A DNA stretch of 5,362 nucleotides from Kiritimatiellia bacterium (GTDB lineage: Bacteria; Verrucomicrobiota; Kiritimatiellia; RFP12; UBA1067). Made by a program: the position numbers and the translations under genes. The stretch spans positions 1-5,362 of the forward strand of contig CAAGNL010000298.1 in NCBI GenBank assembly GCA_900771305.1, in the 5' to 3' direction. A model generated the notes under the pieces. The model searched no databases and was not told where the DNA came from. It saw only the letters and a program-made list of their open reading frames with translations. Of this stretch, positions 1 through 5,362 are shown one piece after another. The number at the start of each line of letters is the position of its first letter. Within the stretch, counting starts at the first letter, position 1.

Positions 1-44
1 GGTCCAGGGTTCAAAGATTCGGGGAGCGGGGACATCCGGCCTTC

Positions 45-68
45 AACCCGGAACCCGGAACCTGGAAC
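45..68. repeat. Heptanucleotide tandem repeat, 3.4 copies
   Basis: The plus strand reads AACCCGG, AACCCGG, AACCTGG and then AAC, a 7-base unit with one C-to-T change. A related string, CCAGGGTTC, lies at 4-12 in the opposite sense. The repeat lies in the non-coding stretch 1-112 beyond the last gene, where I see no other gene-like content. Its function is unknown; it could be a short-sequence repeat of the kind scattered between genes in some GC-rich bacteria. Confidence 0.6.
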
Positions 69-80
69 ATGTTACTACTC

Positions 81-100
81 ACAGATACGTTTCTATCTGT
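81..100 (-). terminator. Hairpin after ktrA, weak candidate terminator
   Basis: ACAGATA and TATCTGT form a perfect 7-bp inverted repeat around a 6-base loop, extendable by one G-U pair in the minus-strand RNA. It starts 12 bases after the ktrA stop, a typical place for a transcript end. The stem is AT-rich and no U-run follows (GAGTAGTAAC), so it is a poor intrinsic terminator; it might protect the mRNA end or be chance. Confidence 0.25.
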
Positions 101-112
101 AGATTCATTCGT

Positions 113-784
113 TCAATCGCCTCCGCCCGTCAGCGAATCGATCTGCTTCCGCGTCCCGAACACGATCAGCTTGTCGTCGGTGCGGACCATGTCGGTCGGA
201 CCCGGAATCAGGATCTGCCGGGGCCTCTTCGGATTCTCGTCCAGGCGGCGAATGCAGAGGACGGTTACGCCCGTCTTCTTCCGCAGATCCGCCTGGGCAA
301 GCGTCTTCTCCGCGCAGGACTCGGGGACATCGATCTCGGCGATCGAGCATCCCTCCGAGATTTCCAGCAGATCGAACGCGCCACCGCTCATCACCGTGTG
401 CGCAAGGCGATGCGCACTGTCCCTATCGGGGTAGATCACCTGGTCCGCCCCGAGCTTCAGAAGAATCTTCCCGTGCAGTTCGCTGGACGCCTTCGCGTAG
501 ACCTGCGGGATTCCCAGCTCCTTGCAGTTCGCGAGCGCCAGCGTCGAGGCCTCGATATTGGAACCGATGGCAACCACGGCCACGTCGCATTCGCCGAACC
601 CCGCCTCCTCAAGCGTCCGCTCAACCGTCGCATCTCCCTGCACCGACTCCGCAACCACGTCCAATGCCGCCTGAACCAACCCCGGGTCGCGTTCCAGAAG
701 AAGCACCTCAAGCCCCGATTCCACCAGCGACTGTGCCAAAGCCATGCCAAAACGGCCAGCACCGATGATCCCCACACGCCTCAC
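113..784 (-). CDS. ktrA: KtrA-type potassium uptake regulatory subunit (RCK protein)
   Basis: This 223-residue cytoplasmic protein is close to the usual KtrA length of about 220. By family knowledge, KtrA forms an octameric ring that binds ATP/ADP and gates the membrane channel KtrB. The RCK_N Rossmann domain covers about 1-125: GAGRFG (8-13), E31 at the end of the second strand (the nucleotide-ribose acid, D36 in B. subtilis KtrA), VAIGSNIEASTL (71-82), KELGIPQVYAKA (88-99) and LGADQVIYPDRD (111-122). R11 corresponds to B. subtilis R16, which contacts nucleotide phosphate. D120 occupies the place of E125, a divalent-cation residue, a conservative change. The RCK_C domain covers about 137-218 (VTVLCIRR, DMVRTDDKLIVFG). 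The start is GTG, overlapping the lipoprotein TGA. No ktrB is in the window; it could lie beyond position 1 or elsewhere. A TrkA-like half protein is the alternative name, but the sequence follows KtrA better. Confidence 0.9.
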   Translation of the reverse strand: MRRVGIIGAGRFGMALAQSLVESGLEVLLLERDPGLVQAALDVVAESVQGDATVERTLEEAGFGECDVAVVAIGSNIEASTLALANCKELGIPQVYAKASSELHGKILLKLGADQVIYPDRDSAHRLAHTVMSGGAFDLLEISEGCSIAEIDVPESCAEKTLAQADLRKKTGVTVLCIRRLDENPKRPRQILIPGPTDMVRTDDKLIVFGTRKQIDSLTGGGD

Positions 785-1380
785 TTCGTCTCTCCCTGAC
801 CGGCTTTCGCCTCTTTCCCATCTCGCCTTTCAATCGGCCGCCCCACCACTTGCCTCTTCCTTCCCAGCGTCGGACGCTTGAACTCGCGCACGACATTGTA
901 CAGTCTCTCGGCAAGATCCGGATCCTCCTCGAAAACGTTCTGAGGTTCCGAGTAGGTCTTATTGTCAATAGCGGCCCTGACGGCCACAAACCGCCCAGGC
1001 GAGGGGAACTTTGTGGACTTGAACATCTTGTCCTTGTCAAAGAGCCCGGCATTGACCAGATCCTGGAACACTTCACGCACATGCTCTGGATCGACATTGT
1101 AGTTCTGAGTGCTGAAGTCATCCCACGTCGCGTCCGTCGGCGTCTTCGCGAAGCTATCCGAAACCCGCCGTGACGTTCCCGTCTTCACCTCAACGAAGCC
1201 CGCGCCATTGACACGAACCGTTTCCCGTCGAATCGGCTCACGATTCGCATTGTAATAGTGGATCTCGATCCAGTTGAGCGGCGAAGTCGTCACCGTCACA
1301 TAGGGGTCGTCCCAGAAAATCCCGCAACCTGTAAACGCCGTCAGGGCCAACAGAAGCACCCCAGCCACAATCCTTCTCAT
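781..1380 (-). CDS. Predicted lipoprotein of unknown function
   Basis: This 199-residue protein matches no family that I recognise. The start at 1380 has a strong ribosome site and gives a classic export signal: MRR, a hydrophobic core of about 14 residues, then FTGC with C19 as the likely lipidated cysteine. The -3 residue is Phe, not the preferred Leu, so the lipobox is imperfect. After the cysteine come an aromatic stretch (IFWDDPYVTV, 21-30), a probable beta-rich region (about 26-72, including WIEIHYYNANREPIRRETVR) and a segment rich in Asp and amides (about 82-120). The tail from about 165 is strongly basic and probably disordered (KRPTLGRKRQVVGRP, then RR, KE and KAG). It is expected to be membrane-anchored and periplasm-facing. 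It overlaps coaX by ATGA and ktrA by GTGA, so it is co-translated with a potassium-channel regulator. A link to envelope or ion homeostasis would be guesswork. The gene is certain enough; its function is unknown. Confidence 0.8.
   Translation of the reverse strand: MRRIVAGVLLLALTAFTGCGIFWDDPYVTVTTSPLNWIEIHYYNANREPIRRETVRVNGAGFVEVKTGTSRRVSDSFAKTPTDATWDDFSTQNYNVDPEHVREVFQDLVNAGLFDKDKMFKSTKFPSPGRFVAVRAAIDNKTYSEPQNVFEEDPDLAERLYNVVREFKRPTLGRKRQVVGRPIERRDGKEAKAGQGETK
792..796 (-). promoter_or_regulatory. Ribosome binding site of ktrA
   Basis: The minus strand reads GGGAG, 7 bases before the GTG at 784 and inside the 3' end of the lipoprotein gene. It supports the GTG start, which also places the Rossmann glycines immediately after the first few residues, as in the family. 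Confidence 0.6.
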
Positions 1381-2147
1381 CTCCACTCCTTTTCTTCCAT
1401 CTGGGCCGCCGCCAACAGCCCCGCTCCCTGCAACGTCAATGTGGGATTGACGACGAAGGGCAGTCCAATGCCCTTGAGCACCCACCTCGCAAAACCGCCC
1501 GTGGCGACCAGCTTGAAATCAGTCCTGAAGTTCCTCGCCAACGTCGTGACAATCTCGCGCACCATGCCCCGATATCCCACCAAGGCGCCAAAACGCATCG
1601 CCTCCTCCGTGGATCGACCAATCTTCGGACACGGCCCTCCCAGCTCCATCCGCGGCAGTTTTGCTGTTCGTTCAAAAAGGTAGTCGCGCATCAGAGGGAA
1701 ACCCGGCGCAATGACGCCGCCGCGCCAAACGCGATCCGCCGTCACCGCCGCCGCCGTGAAGGCCGTCCCAAAATCGCAGACGATGACCGGCGCCCCGTAG
1801 CTCGAAACAGCCGCGGCCGCGTCGGCCAGACGGTCCGCCCCAATCGTCTCGGGACGAGGGTAGTCCAACATCAACGTCCGCGATGCGGAAAGTGCGTGAT
1901 GGGTGATCCGCACAAATGGCAACCCCAAGACCCTTGCATGACGTTGCCAGCGCGCGTCGACTTTCGGAACCACCGACAAATAGGCCACGCCCGCCAGCCC
2001 CCTCACTCCCCCGGCGCAGAGCTCCTTGACTCGCCCACTCGCCTCAGCGAAGCCGCCATCACAATGTGAAACACGCGTCACACGCCCGTTCGACCAGAGT
2101 CCAACGGCAGTTGAAGTGTTTCCCACATCTACGACAATCAATTTCAC
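1377..2147 (-). CDS. coaX: Type III pantothenate kinase
   Basis: This 256-residue cytoplasmic enzyme catalyses ATP-dependent phosphorylation of pantothenate to 4'-phosphopantothenate, the first step of coenzyme A synthesis. Family knowledge: type III kinases belong to the ASKHA fold, need a monovalent cation, and are insensitive to CoA feedback. Visible motifs are DVGNT (7-11, phosphate-binding loop), YPRPETIGADR (96-106, with D105 the proposed catalytic base), CDFGTAFT (124-131, second Asp site), GGVIAPGF (143-150) and ATGGFA (215-220). The GTG start at 2147 is chosen because DVGNT must lie within the first dozen residues; the open frame runs on upstream to 2450 only inside gluQ. There is no Shine-Dalgarno sequence before it. 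The gluQ stop is 10 bases away and an extended -10 motif overlaps that stop, so it may be translated by reinitiation, from a near-leaderless mRNA, or both. Its TGA overlaps the ATG of the lipoprotein gene. It works in the same pathway as coaBC upstream. Confidence 0.95.
   Translation of the reverse strand: MKLIVVDVGNTSTAVGLWSNGRVTRVSHCDGGFAEASGRVKELCAGGVRGLAGVAYLSVVPKVDARWQRHARVLGLPFVRITHHALSASRTLMLDYPRPETIGADRLADAAAAVSSYGAPVIVCDFGTAFTAAAVTADRVWRGGVIAPGFPLMRDYLFERTAKLPRMELGGPCPKIGRSTEEAMRFGALVGYRGMVREIVTTLARNFRTDFKLVATGGFARWVLKGIGLPFVVNPTLTLQGAGLLAAAQMEEKEWR
1386..1391 (-). promoter_or_regulatory. Ribosome binding site of the lipoprotein gene
   Basis: The minus strand reads AAGGAG followed by TGGAG and then ATG at 1380, a near-ideal 5-base spacing. 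It lies within the last codons of coaX. It selects the ATG at 1380 over the in-frame upstream start at 1485, which falls deep inside coaX and would bury the signal peptide. Confidence 0.8.
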
Positions 2148-2156
2148 GGCGCAGAT

Positions 2157-2165
2157 ATTATAGCA
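2157..2165 (-). promoter_or_regulatory. Possible internal promoter for coaX (extended -10)
   Basis: The minus strand reads TGCTATAAT, a perfect match to the bacterial extended -10 consensus TGnTATAAT. It is made from the last codons and stop of gluQ. The hexamer ends 9 bases before the coaX GTG, so a transcript would begin about 2-3 bases before the start codon and be almost leaderless. No convincing -35 hexamer is seen at 16-18 base spacing (GATTCC or similar), although extended -10 promoters can work without one. It may also be chance in a short AT-rich patch. Confidence 0.35.
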
Positions 2166-3108
2166 CAACAGGATTTTTGGGAATCGTACCGAGCGAATGG
2201 CAGGACAGGAGGTCGCGGAGGGAGATCGGCGAACCGTCGCCCCATCCGCAGGTCTTGGCGAGAAGGCCAAGAAGCTCCTCCGGTCTCCGCCCCGCCGCCC
2301 GATAGGACGCGACCCGTGTGTCGCCGTGCCGCTTCGCCAGACGCTTTCCATCTGGACCCACGACAAGCGGCACATGGCAAAAGACCGGCACCTCGTATCC
2401 CAGCGCGCGAGAGATGAGGATCTGCGCGGGCGTGGCAGCGAGCAGGTCATCCCCTCGGACCACTTCCGTCACCCCCATGAGGGCATCGTCGACGGTCACC
2501 GCGAGCGTGTACCCTGCGCCGAATTCGTCGCGCGCCACGGGGAAGTCGCCCAGGATTCGCGAGACATCCTGCCTGAAATGTCCGGCAAAGACATCGTCGA
2601 ACTCCACAACCGTTTCGTCGGGCACGCGGAAACGCCAGCAGGGCTGTCTCATGTGATGGCACGGAAACGCGGAGCCTTGAGCGAGGAATTCCTGTGCATC
2701 CTGCCAGGAGGCAAAACGACCACGGCAGGTTCCGGGATAGAACAACTGCTCGCCCGCATGGGGCGCGGACTGTGCGTTCTCAACGTCCTTCCGACTGCAG
2801 ACACATGGATAAAGGAATCCCTCCCCGTCTCCACGTCTCCGCGTGAGCCTCTCCAGCGCATCACGGTAAAACGACTTCCGCTCGCTCTGGACATACTCCT
2901 CGTCCCAGTCGAATCCCAACCACTTCAGATCCTCGACGGCCGCCGCGGCCGCCCCCGGCTTGTCACGGGGATGGTCGAGGTCCTCCATCCGAAAGATCAC
3001 CTTGCCGCCCAGAGATCGTGCCCGCAGCCACGCGATCATGAACGTGCGCGCGTTCCCCAGGTGTAACGCCCCCGTCGGAGACGGCGCCAATCTGCCGACA
3101 TAGCTCAT
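2158..3108 (-). CDS. gluQ: Glutamyl-queuosine tRNA(Asp) synthetase
   Basis: This 316-residue cytoplasmic enzyme resembles the catalytic half of glutamyl-tRNA synthetase. By family knowledge it activates glutamate with ATP and attaches it to queuosine at position 34 of tRNA-Asp. The N-terminus reads GRLAPSPTGALHLGNA, a class I synthetase signature with HLGN at 16-19 in place of HIGH. FRMEDLDHPR (39-48) is the conserved glutamate/ATP region. C102, C104, Y124 and C128 form the zinc set in the same order as E. coli YadB/GluQ (C-x-C...Y-x3-C). YTLAVTVDD (200-208) and VVRGDDLL (217-223) match the substrate pocket, and KRLAKR (255-260) replaces KMSKS. The protein ends soon after that and lacks the anticodon-binding domain, which separates it from true GluRS. 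The ATG overlaps the rhamnosidase TGA (ATGA). The only Shine-Dalgarno candidate is a weak GAGG 11 bases upstream, so translation is probably coupled. An unusual CHHxxxxC cluster lies at 150-157. Confidence 0.93.
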   Translation of the reverse strand: MSYVGRLAPSPTGALHLGNARTFMIAWLRARSLGGKVIFRMEDLDHPRDKPGAAAAAVEDLKWLGFDWDEEYVQSERKSFYRDALERLTRRRGDGEGFLYPCVCSRKDVENAQSAPHAGEQLFYPGTCRGRFASWQDAQEFLAQGSAFPCHHMRQPCWRFRVPDETVVEFDDVFAGHFRQDVSRILGDFPVARDEFGAGYTLAVTVDDALMGVTEVVRGDDLLAATPAQILISRALGYEVPVFCHVPLVVGPDGKRLAKRHGDTRVASYRAAGRRPEELLGLLAKTCGWGDGSPISLRDLLSCHSLGTIPKNPVVL

Positions 3109-5189
3109 CTACGGCCGAACCTCAGAATCCATTCATCCACGCTGCCGAACATCGGATGGCAGTTCGAGTAGACATTGTCCGACTCCTTCCACGTCTCCCA
3201 CAGCGTTGTCGCACCGCGTTCGATCATGTGCAGCCACCCGGGAAAGCCCCGGTGCAGGACGATCTTCTCCGCGAGGTCGCGACGGCCGTGTTCAGAGAGG
3301 TACATCAGCATGTACCTCGTCGAGAAGATGCCCGTCGTCGGGGCGTAGCCCGCCGCCTCGACCGCCCGCACGAGCGCGGCCTCCGCCGCAGGAACCTGCT
3401 CCGGCGGCACAAGCCCAAGATAGAGCGCCATCGCCTGCGCGCTCTGCGTGCCATTGGCGACGACGCCGTCCTTCACGTACTTCGCCACGAAAGCCGCGCG
3501 GATGCGTTCCGCGAGCGCGCCAAACGCCTTCGCCTCGTCCGTCTTTCCGAGCATGGACGCGAACCGCGCCGTGAGGGAGACGAACCGATGCCAGTGCGCC
3601 GTCGCCGTCACGCCGTCCGGCGCGCGTTCAAGCGCCTCGTGGTCGCCGATGCACTGCGCCACAAGGCCGTCCGGGCACCGCGCCGCGACGAGGCGCACGT
3701 AGCGCGCGCAGACGGGATAGAACGCGAGCGCCCGCTCCCGCACGTCAGGGTAGTGGCGGAGCAGCGCGTCCATGAGGGCCGGCACCACGAGCGCCCAGCT
3801 GATCGGGCCCGCGCGCCCGCCGAATCCCCGGTCCGCAATGCCCACATACGGGGCCGTCTCGGTGATCCAGCCGTCCGCCGCCGCCTCGTCCGCGAAGTCC
3901 TGCAGCGTCTTCAGATAGAACTCCCGCATGTCCCAGTTCAGCATGTACGCCTCGCACGTCGCCACGATGTCGCCGCCGTAGCCCAACCGTTCGCGCCCCG
4001 GGCAGTCGCTCTGGATTCCGCCAATTGCATTCGAGAGGAACGTGCGGCGGCAGATCTCGTGGATCTTCACCAAATCCGGATTGGACGCGCGGAAGTTGAT
4101 GGCCGAGGGACGATCGTGCAGGAGCGGCGCCAACCAGTGAACCTGCGCGCAGTCGTCCACCAGAAGGCGATCATAGCCGCGCACCTCCGCATAGCGGAAG
4201 ACGTGCCAGGAGAACCGCGGCGAGAACACCTCCGCCCCCAGCATCGAGCCCTTGCAGTCCCCCGTCCCCATCACCAGCACGTCCCGCTGGCAGGCAATGT
4301 CCGGTGCTCCGGGGCCGCCATTTCCGCGCTTCACCTGTCCCGCGGTCTGCGTGAGCACGTTCACGCTTCCATCCGGATTCAGCCGCTCGCCGTAGACGAT
4401 CTCGATTCGCTTCCCCTTCGTCAGCTTCGTGAACAGGAAGCGCGGCACCCCCGTGGCGTTCACCCCGAAGTCCACCACCTGCACGTCGCCTTCCTTCAGC
4501 CACCGGGACTTCCCCGGCACGCCAAAGCCCGCCCGCGTCGGCGGTGCCTCGCACAGCGCGATGCATCCCTTCGGACCCTTCACCTCGGCCGCATCCTTCC
4601 AGACCCGATCCTCATCTCTCGCCCAGTCCAGTTCTTCGCCGAGGTAGACACAGTTTCGGATGATGCGCGAGTTCCGCCACGTCCACTTCAGCGGACCCCT
4701 CGCGCCGGACACCATCATCTTGAAACACGGGCGCCCATGCGCAAGCTCGTTCCGGAAGCACCGCGACCCCCAGAACCTCAACGGCGGCAGATTGTAGAAC
4801 CCGTTCCCCAGCGTCACGGAGACCACGTTCTTCTGCGGTGCGCTCCGCCGCGCCTCCGCGCTGAACACCAGGCGTTCCGCATAGATGGTGTGGTCATAGG
4901 GACTCCACAGCGGCATCATCGCGGATCCATTGAGCGGGCGCTTCCCGTTGAACCGCACGTGGCAGTAGCCCGCACAGGCGATGTAGACCACCACCTCGCC
5001 CTCCCCCGGCGGCAATGTGCACTCGGCCCGGAATTCCGGCGCCGGATCCTCTCCGTAGAAATCTGCCTCATTGGCGAAGTCCGGCCGTCCATCGCCAATC
5101 CACGGCAACCGTTCCAGGCCGACGAGCTGAACCGCCCGCGCCGCCAGCGCCACGCACAGCGCCGCTCCCACTCCCAGGCGTTTCATCAT
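3105..5189 (-). CDS. Secreted GH78-family alpha-L-rhamnosidase lacking the usual C-terminal domain
   Basis: This 694-residue protein should hydrolyse terminal alpha-L-rhamnose from plant, algal or microbial glycans outside the cytoplasm. The start at 5189 is supported by a strong ribosome site and by a signal peptide: MMKR, a hydrophobic stretch, then an ARA cleavage site near residues 17-19. Residues about 65-133 resemble the rhamnosidase N-terminal beta domain (VRFNGKRPLNG, YDHTIYAERL, LGNGFYN). Residues about 238-277 match the next beta domain (VDFGVNATGVPRF, YGERLNPDGS). The (alpha/alpha)6 catalytic domain spans about 352-692. Within it, DCPGRERLGYGGD supplies D395, E400 and D407, spaced exactly like D567, E572 and D579 of Bacillus RhaB; E400 is the presumed general acid. 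GATTLWETW supplies E665, the presumed general base. SNCHPMFGSVDEW matches the family's last catalytic motif. The protein stops about ten residues later, without the usual C-terminal beta-sandwich. ATGA overlaps join it to coaBC and gluQ. Specificity for rhamnose is inferred from the family. Confidence 0.87.
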   Translation of the reverse strand: MMKRLGVGAALCVALAARAVQLVGLERLPWIGDGRPDFANEADFYGEDPAPEFRAECTLPPGEGEVVVYIACAGYCHVRFNGKRPLNGSAMMPLWSPYDHTIYAERLVFSAEARRSAPQKNVVSVTLGNGFYNLPPLRFWGSRCFRNELAHGRPCFKMMVSGARGPLKWTWRNSRIIRNCVYLGEELDWARDEDRVWKDAAEVKGPKGCIALCEAPPTRAGFGVPGKSRWLKEGDVQVVDFGVNATGVPRFLFTKLTKGKRIEIVYGERLNPDGSVNVLTQTAGQVKRGNGGPGAPDIACQRDVLVMGTGDCKGSMLGAEVFSPRFSWHVFRYAEVRGYDRLLVDDCAQVHWLAPLLHDRPSAINFRASNPDLVKIHEICRRTFLSNAIGGIQSDCPGRERLGYGGDIVATCEAYMLNWDMREFYLKTLQDFADEAAADGWITETAPYVGIADRGFGGRAGPISWALVVPALMDALLRHYPDVRERALAFYPVCARYVRLVAARCPDGLVAQCIGDHEALERAPDGVTATAHWHRFVSLTARFASMLGKTDEAKAFGALAERIRAAFVAKYVKDGVVANGTQSAQAMALYLGLVPPEQVPAAEAALVRAVEAAGYAPTTGIFSTRYMLMYLSEHGRRDLAEKIVLHRGFPGWLHMIERGATTLWETWKESDNVYSNCHPMFGSVDEWILRFGRR

Positions 5190-5362
5190 TGCAGGATCTC
5201 CTTTTCCATTTCCTTTTCCGCAAACGCGACGATCCGCCGCGCCACGGCGTCCTTCGACATCAGCGGCAGCGGTTCCACGGTCCCGTCGGGATGGACGAAC
5301 GTCACGCGGTTCGTCGTCGTCCCGAATCCACATCCCTTCGCCGTCACGTCGTTTCCCACCAC
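5186..5362 (-). CDS. coaBC: CoaBC C-terminus (partial): phosphopantothenate-cysteine ligase / phosphopantothenoylcysteine decarboxylase
   Basis: Only the last 58 codons are present; the gene continues beyond the window edge at 5362. The frame reads VVGNDVTAKGCGFGTTTNRV, then a short DGTVEPLPLMSKDAVARRI segment and a charged tail (AEKEMEKEILQ) before TGA. The pattern NDV...GFG...TNRVT...DG...LP.MSK...A..I is the characteristic end of the CoaB (ligase) domain of the bifunctional CoaBC/Dfp protein. By family knowledge, CoaB joins 4'-phosphopantothenate to cysteine using CTP and CoaC decarboxylates the product, in the cytoplasm, as steps of coenzyme A synthesis. The CoaC half and the CTP site are not visible, so a stand-alone CoaB cannot be excluded. 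Its TGA overlaps the ATG of the following rhamnosidase gene (ATGA), indicating one mRNA and coupled translation. Another frame across this stretch is open from an ATG at 5333 into the rhamnosidase but shows no protein-like motif here. Confidence 0.88.
   Translation of the reverse strand: MVGNDVTAKGCGFGTTTNRVTFVHPDGTVEPLPLMSKDAVARRIVAFAEKEMEKEILQ
5196..5203 (-). promoter_or_regulatory. Ribosome binding site of the rhamnosidase gene
   Basis: The minus strand reads AAGGAGAT, ending 6 bases before the ATG at 5189; the AGGAG core is 8 bases from that ATG and 11 from the second ATG at 5186. It lies inside the 3' end of coaBC. Together with the signal peptide that follows directly, it fixes the rhamnosidase start here and not at the far upstream in-frame ATG at 5333. 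Confidence 0.75.

Noticed and set aside
69..434. A plus-strand open frame starting inside the 3' intergenic region.
   Set aside because: It is almost wholly antisense to ktrA, begins in the heptamer repeat with no ribosome site, and has no protein-like motif.
1381..1485. An upstream extension of the lipoprotein gene to 1485.
   Set aside because: It overlaps the coaX coding end, whose ATGG motif region is conserved there, and would bury the signal peptide. AAGGAG sits 5 bases before the ATG at 1380.
2148..2450. An upstream extension of coaX to 2450.
   Set aside because: It overlaps the conserved end of gluQ and is unlike any CoaX N-terminus; DVGNT belongs within the first residues, as given by the GTG at 2147.
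2197..3066. A 289-codon open frame on the plus strand, antisense to gluQ.
   Set aside because: It is a mirror of gluQ in GC-rich DNA. Its translation is low-complexity and Arg/His-rich with no recognisable motif, whereas the minus strand carries every GluQ signature.
950..4000. A higher GC level in the rhamnosidase gene than in the lipoprotein gene (one hand-counted 60-base line each: about 73% at 3721 and 53% at 1021), taken as a hint of transfer.
   Set aside because: Two lines are not a profile, and the lower value belongs to a fast-evolving unknown protein. coaBC next to the rhamnosidase also looks GC-rich. A proper codon-use comparison would be needed.
5190..5333. An upstream extension of the rhamnosidase frame to the ATG at 5333, adding 48 residues.
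   Set aside because: The extension is a charged, Arg/Asp-rich stretch lying over the CoaBC C-terminus in another frame. It would put the signal peptide inside the protein, and the ATG at 5189 has a strong ribosome site.
1..5362. A search for CRISPR arrays, tRNA or rRNA genes, insertion sequences, toxin-antitoxin pairs and phage genes.
   Set aside because: None is visible. The window is fully accounted for by contiguous minus-strand genes apart from 1-112.

Overview
The window is a dense, single-direction bacterial operon segment. All six recognisable genes lie on the minus strand and read from position 5362 down to 113. The DNA is GC-rich, and four of the five gene junctions are 4-base stop/start overlaps (ATGA or GTGA). 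A secreted alpha-L-rhamnosidase, a type III pantothenate kinase and an uncharacterised lipoprotein would fit a Gram-negative polysaccharide degrader, possibly of the Planctomycetes-Verrucomicrobia-Kiritimatiellota-Lentisphaerota group. That placement is a guess from gene content, not something the sequence proves.

Layout in transcription order: (1) 5362-5186, the last 58 codons of coaBC (phosphopantothenoylcysteine synthetase/decarboxylase), cut by the window edge. (2) 5189-3105, an exported GH78-type alpha-L-rhamnosidase that retains the catalytic acidic residues but ends where the family's C-terminal beta-sandwich would begin. (3) 3108-2158, gluQ, the glutamyl-queuosine tRNA(Asp) synthetase. 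(4) 2147-1377, coaX, the type III pantothenate kinase, starting at GTG without a Shine-Dalgarno sequence and just behind a perfect extended -10 motif. (5) 1380-781, a small predicted lipoprotein of unknown function. (6) 784-113, a KtrA-type RCK protein that gates a potassium uptake channel. Positions 1-112 hold no gene, only a 7-base tandem repeat and a small hairpin.

Functionally, coaX (pantothenate to 4'-phosphopantothenate) and coaBC (the next two activities of coenzyme A synthesis) supply consecutive steps and probably share a transcript. The rhamnosidase, gluQ, the lipoprotein and ktrA have no known biochemical link to CoA; they look like a tightly packed housekeeping operon into which a carbohydrate-utilisation gene has been integrated. 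I see no mobile element, CRISPR array, RNA gene or defence system. The points worth a second look are the embedded, C-terminally short rhamnosidase, the possible leaderless coaX promoter, the unknown lipoprotein, and the 3' intergenic heptamer repeat.
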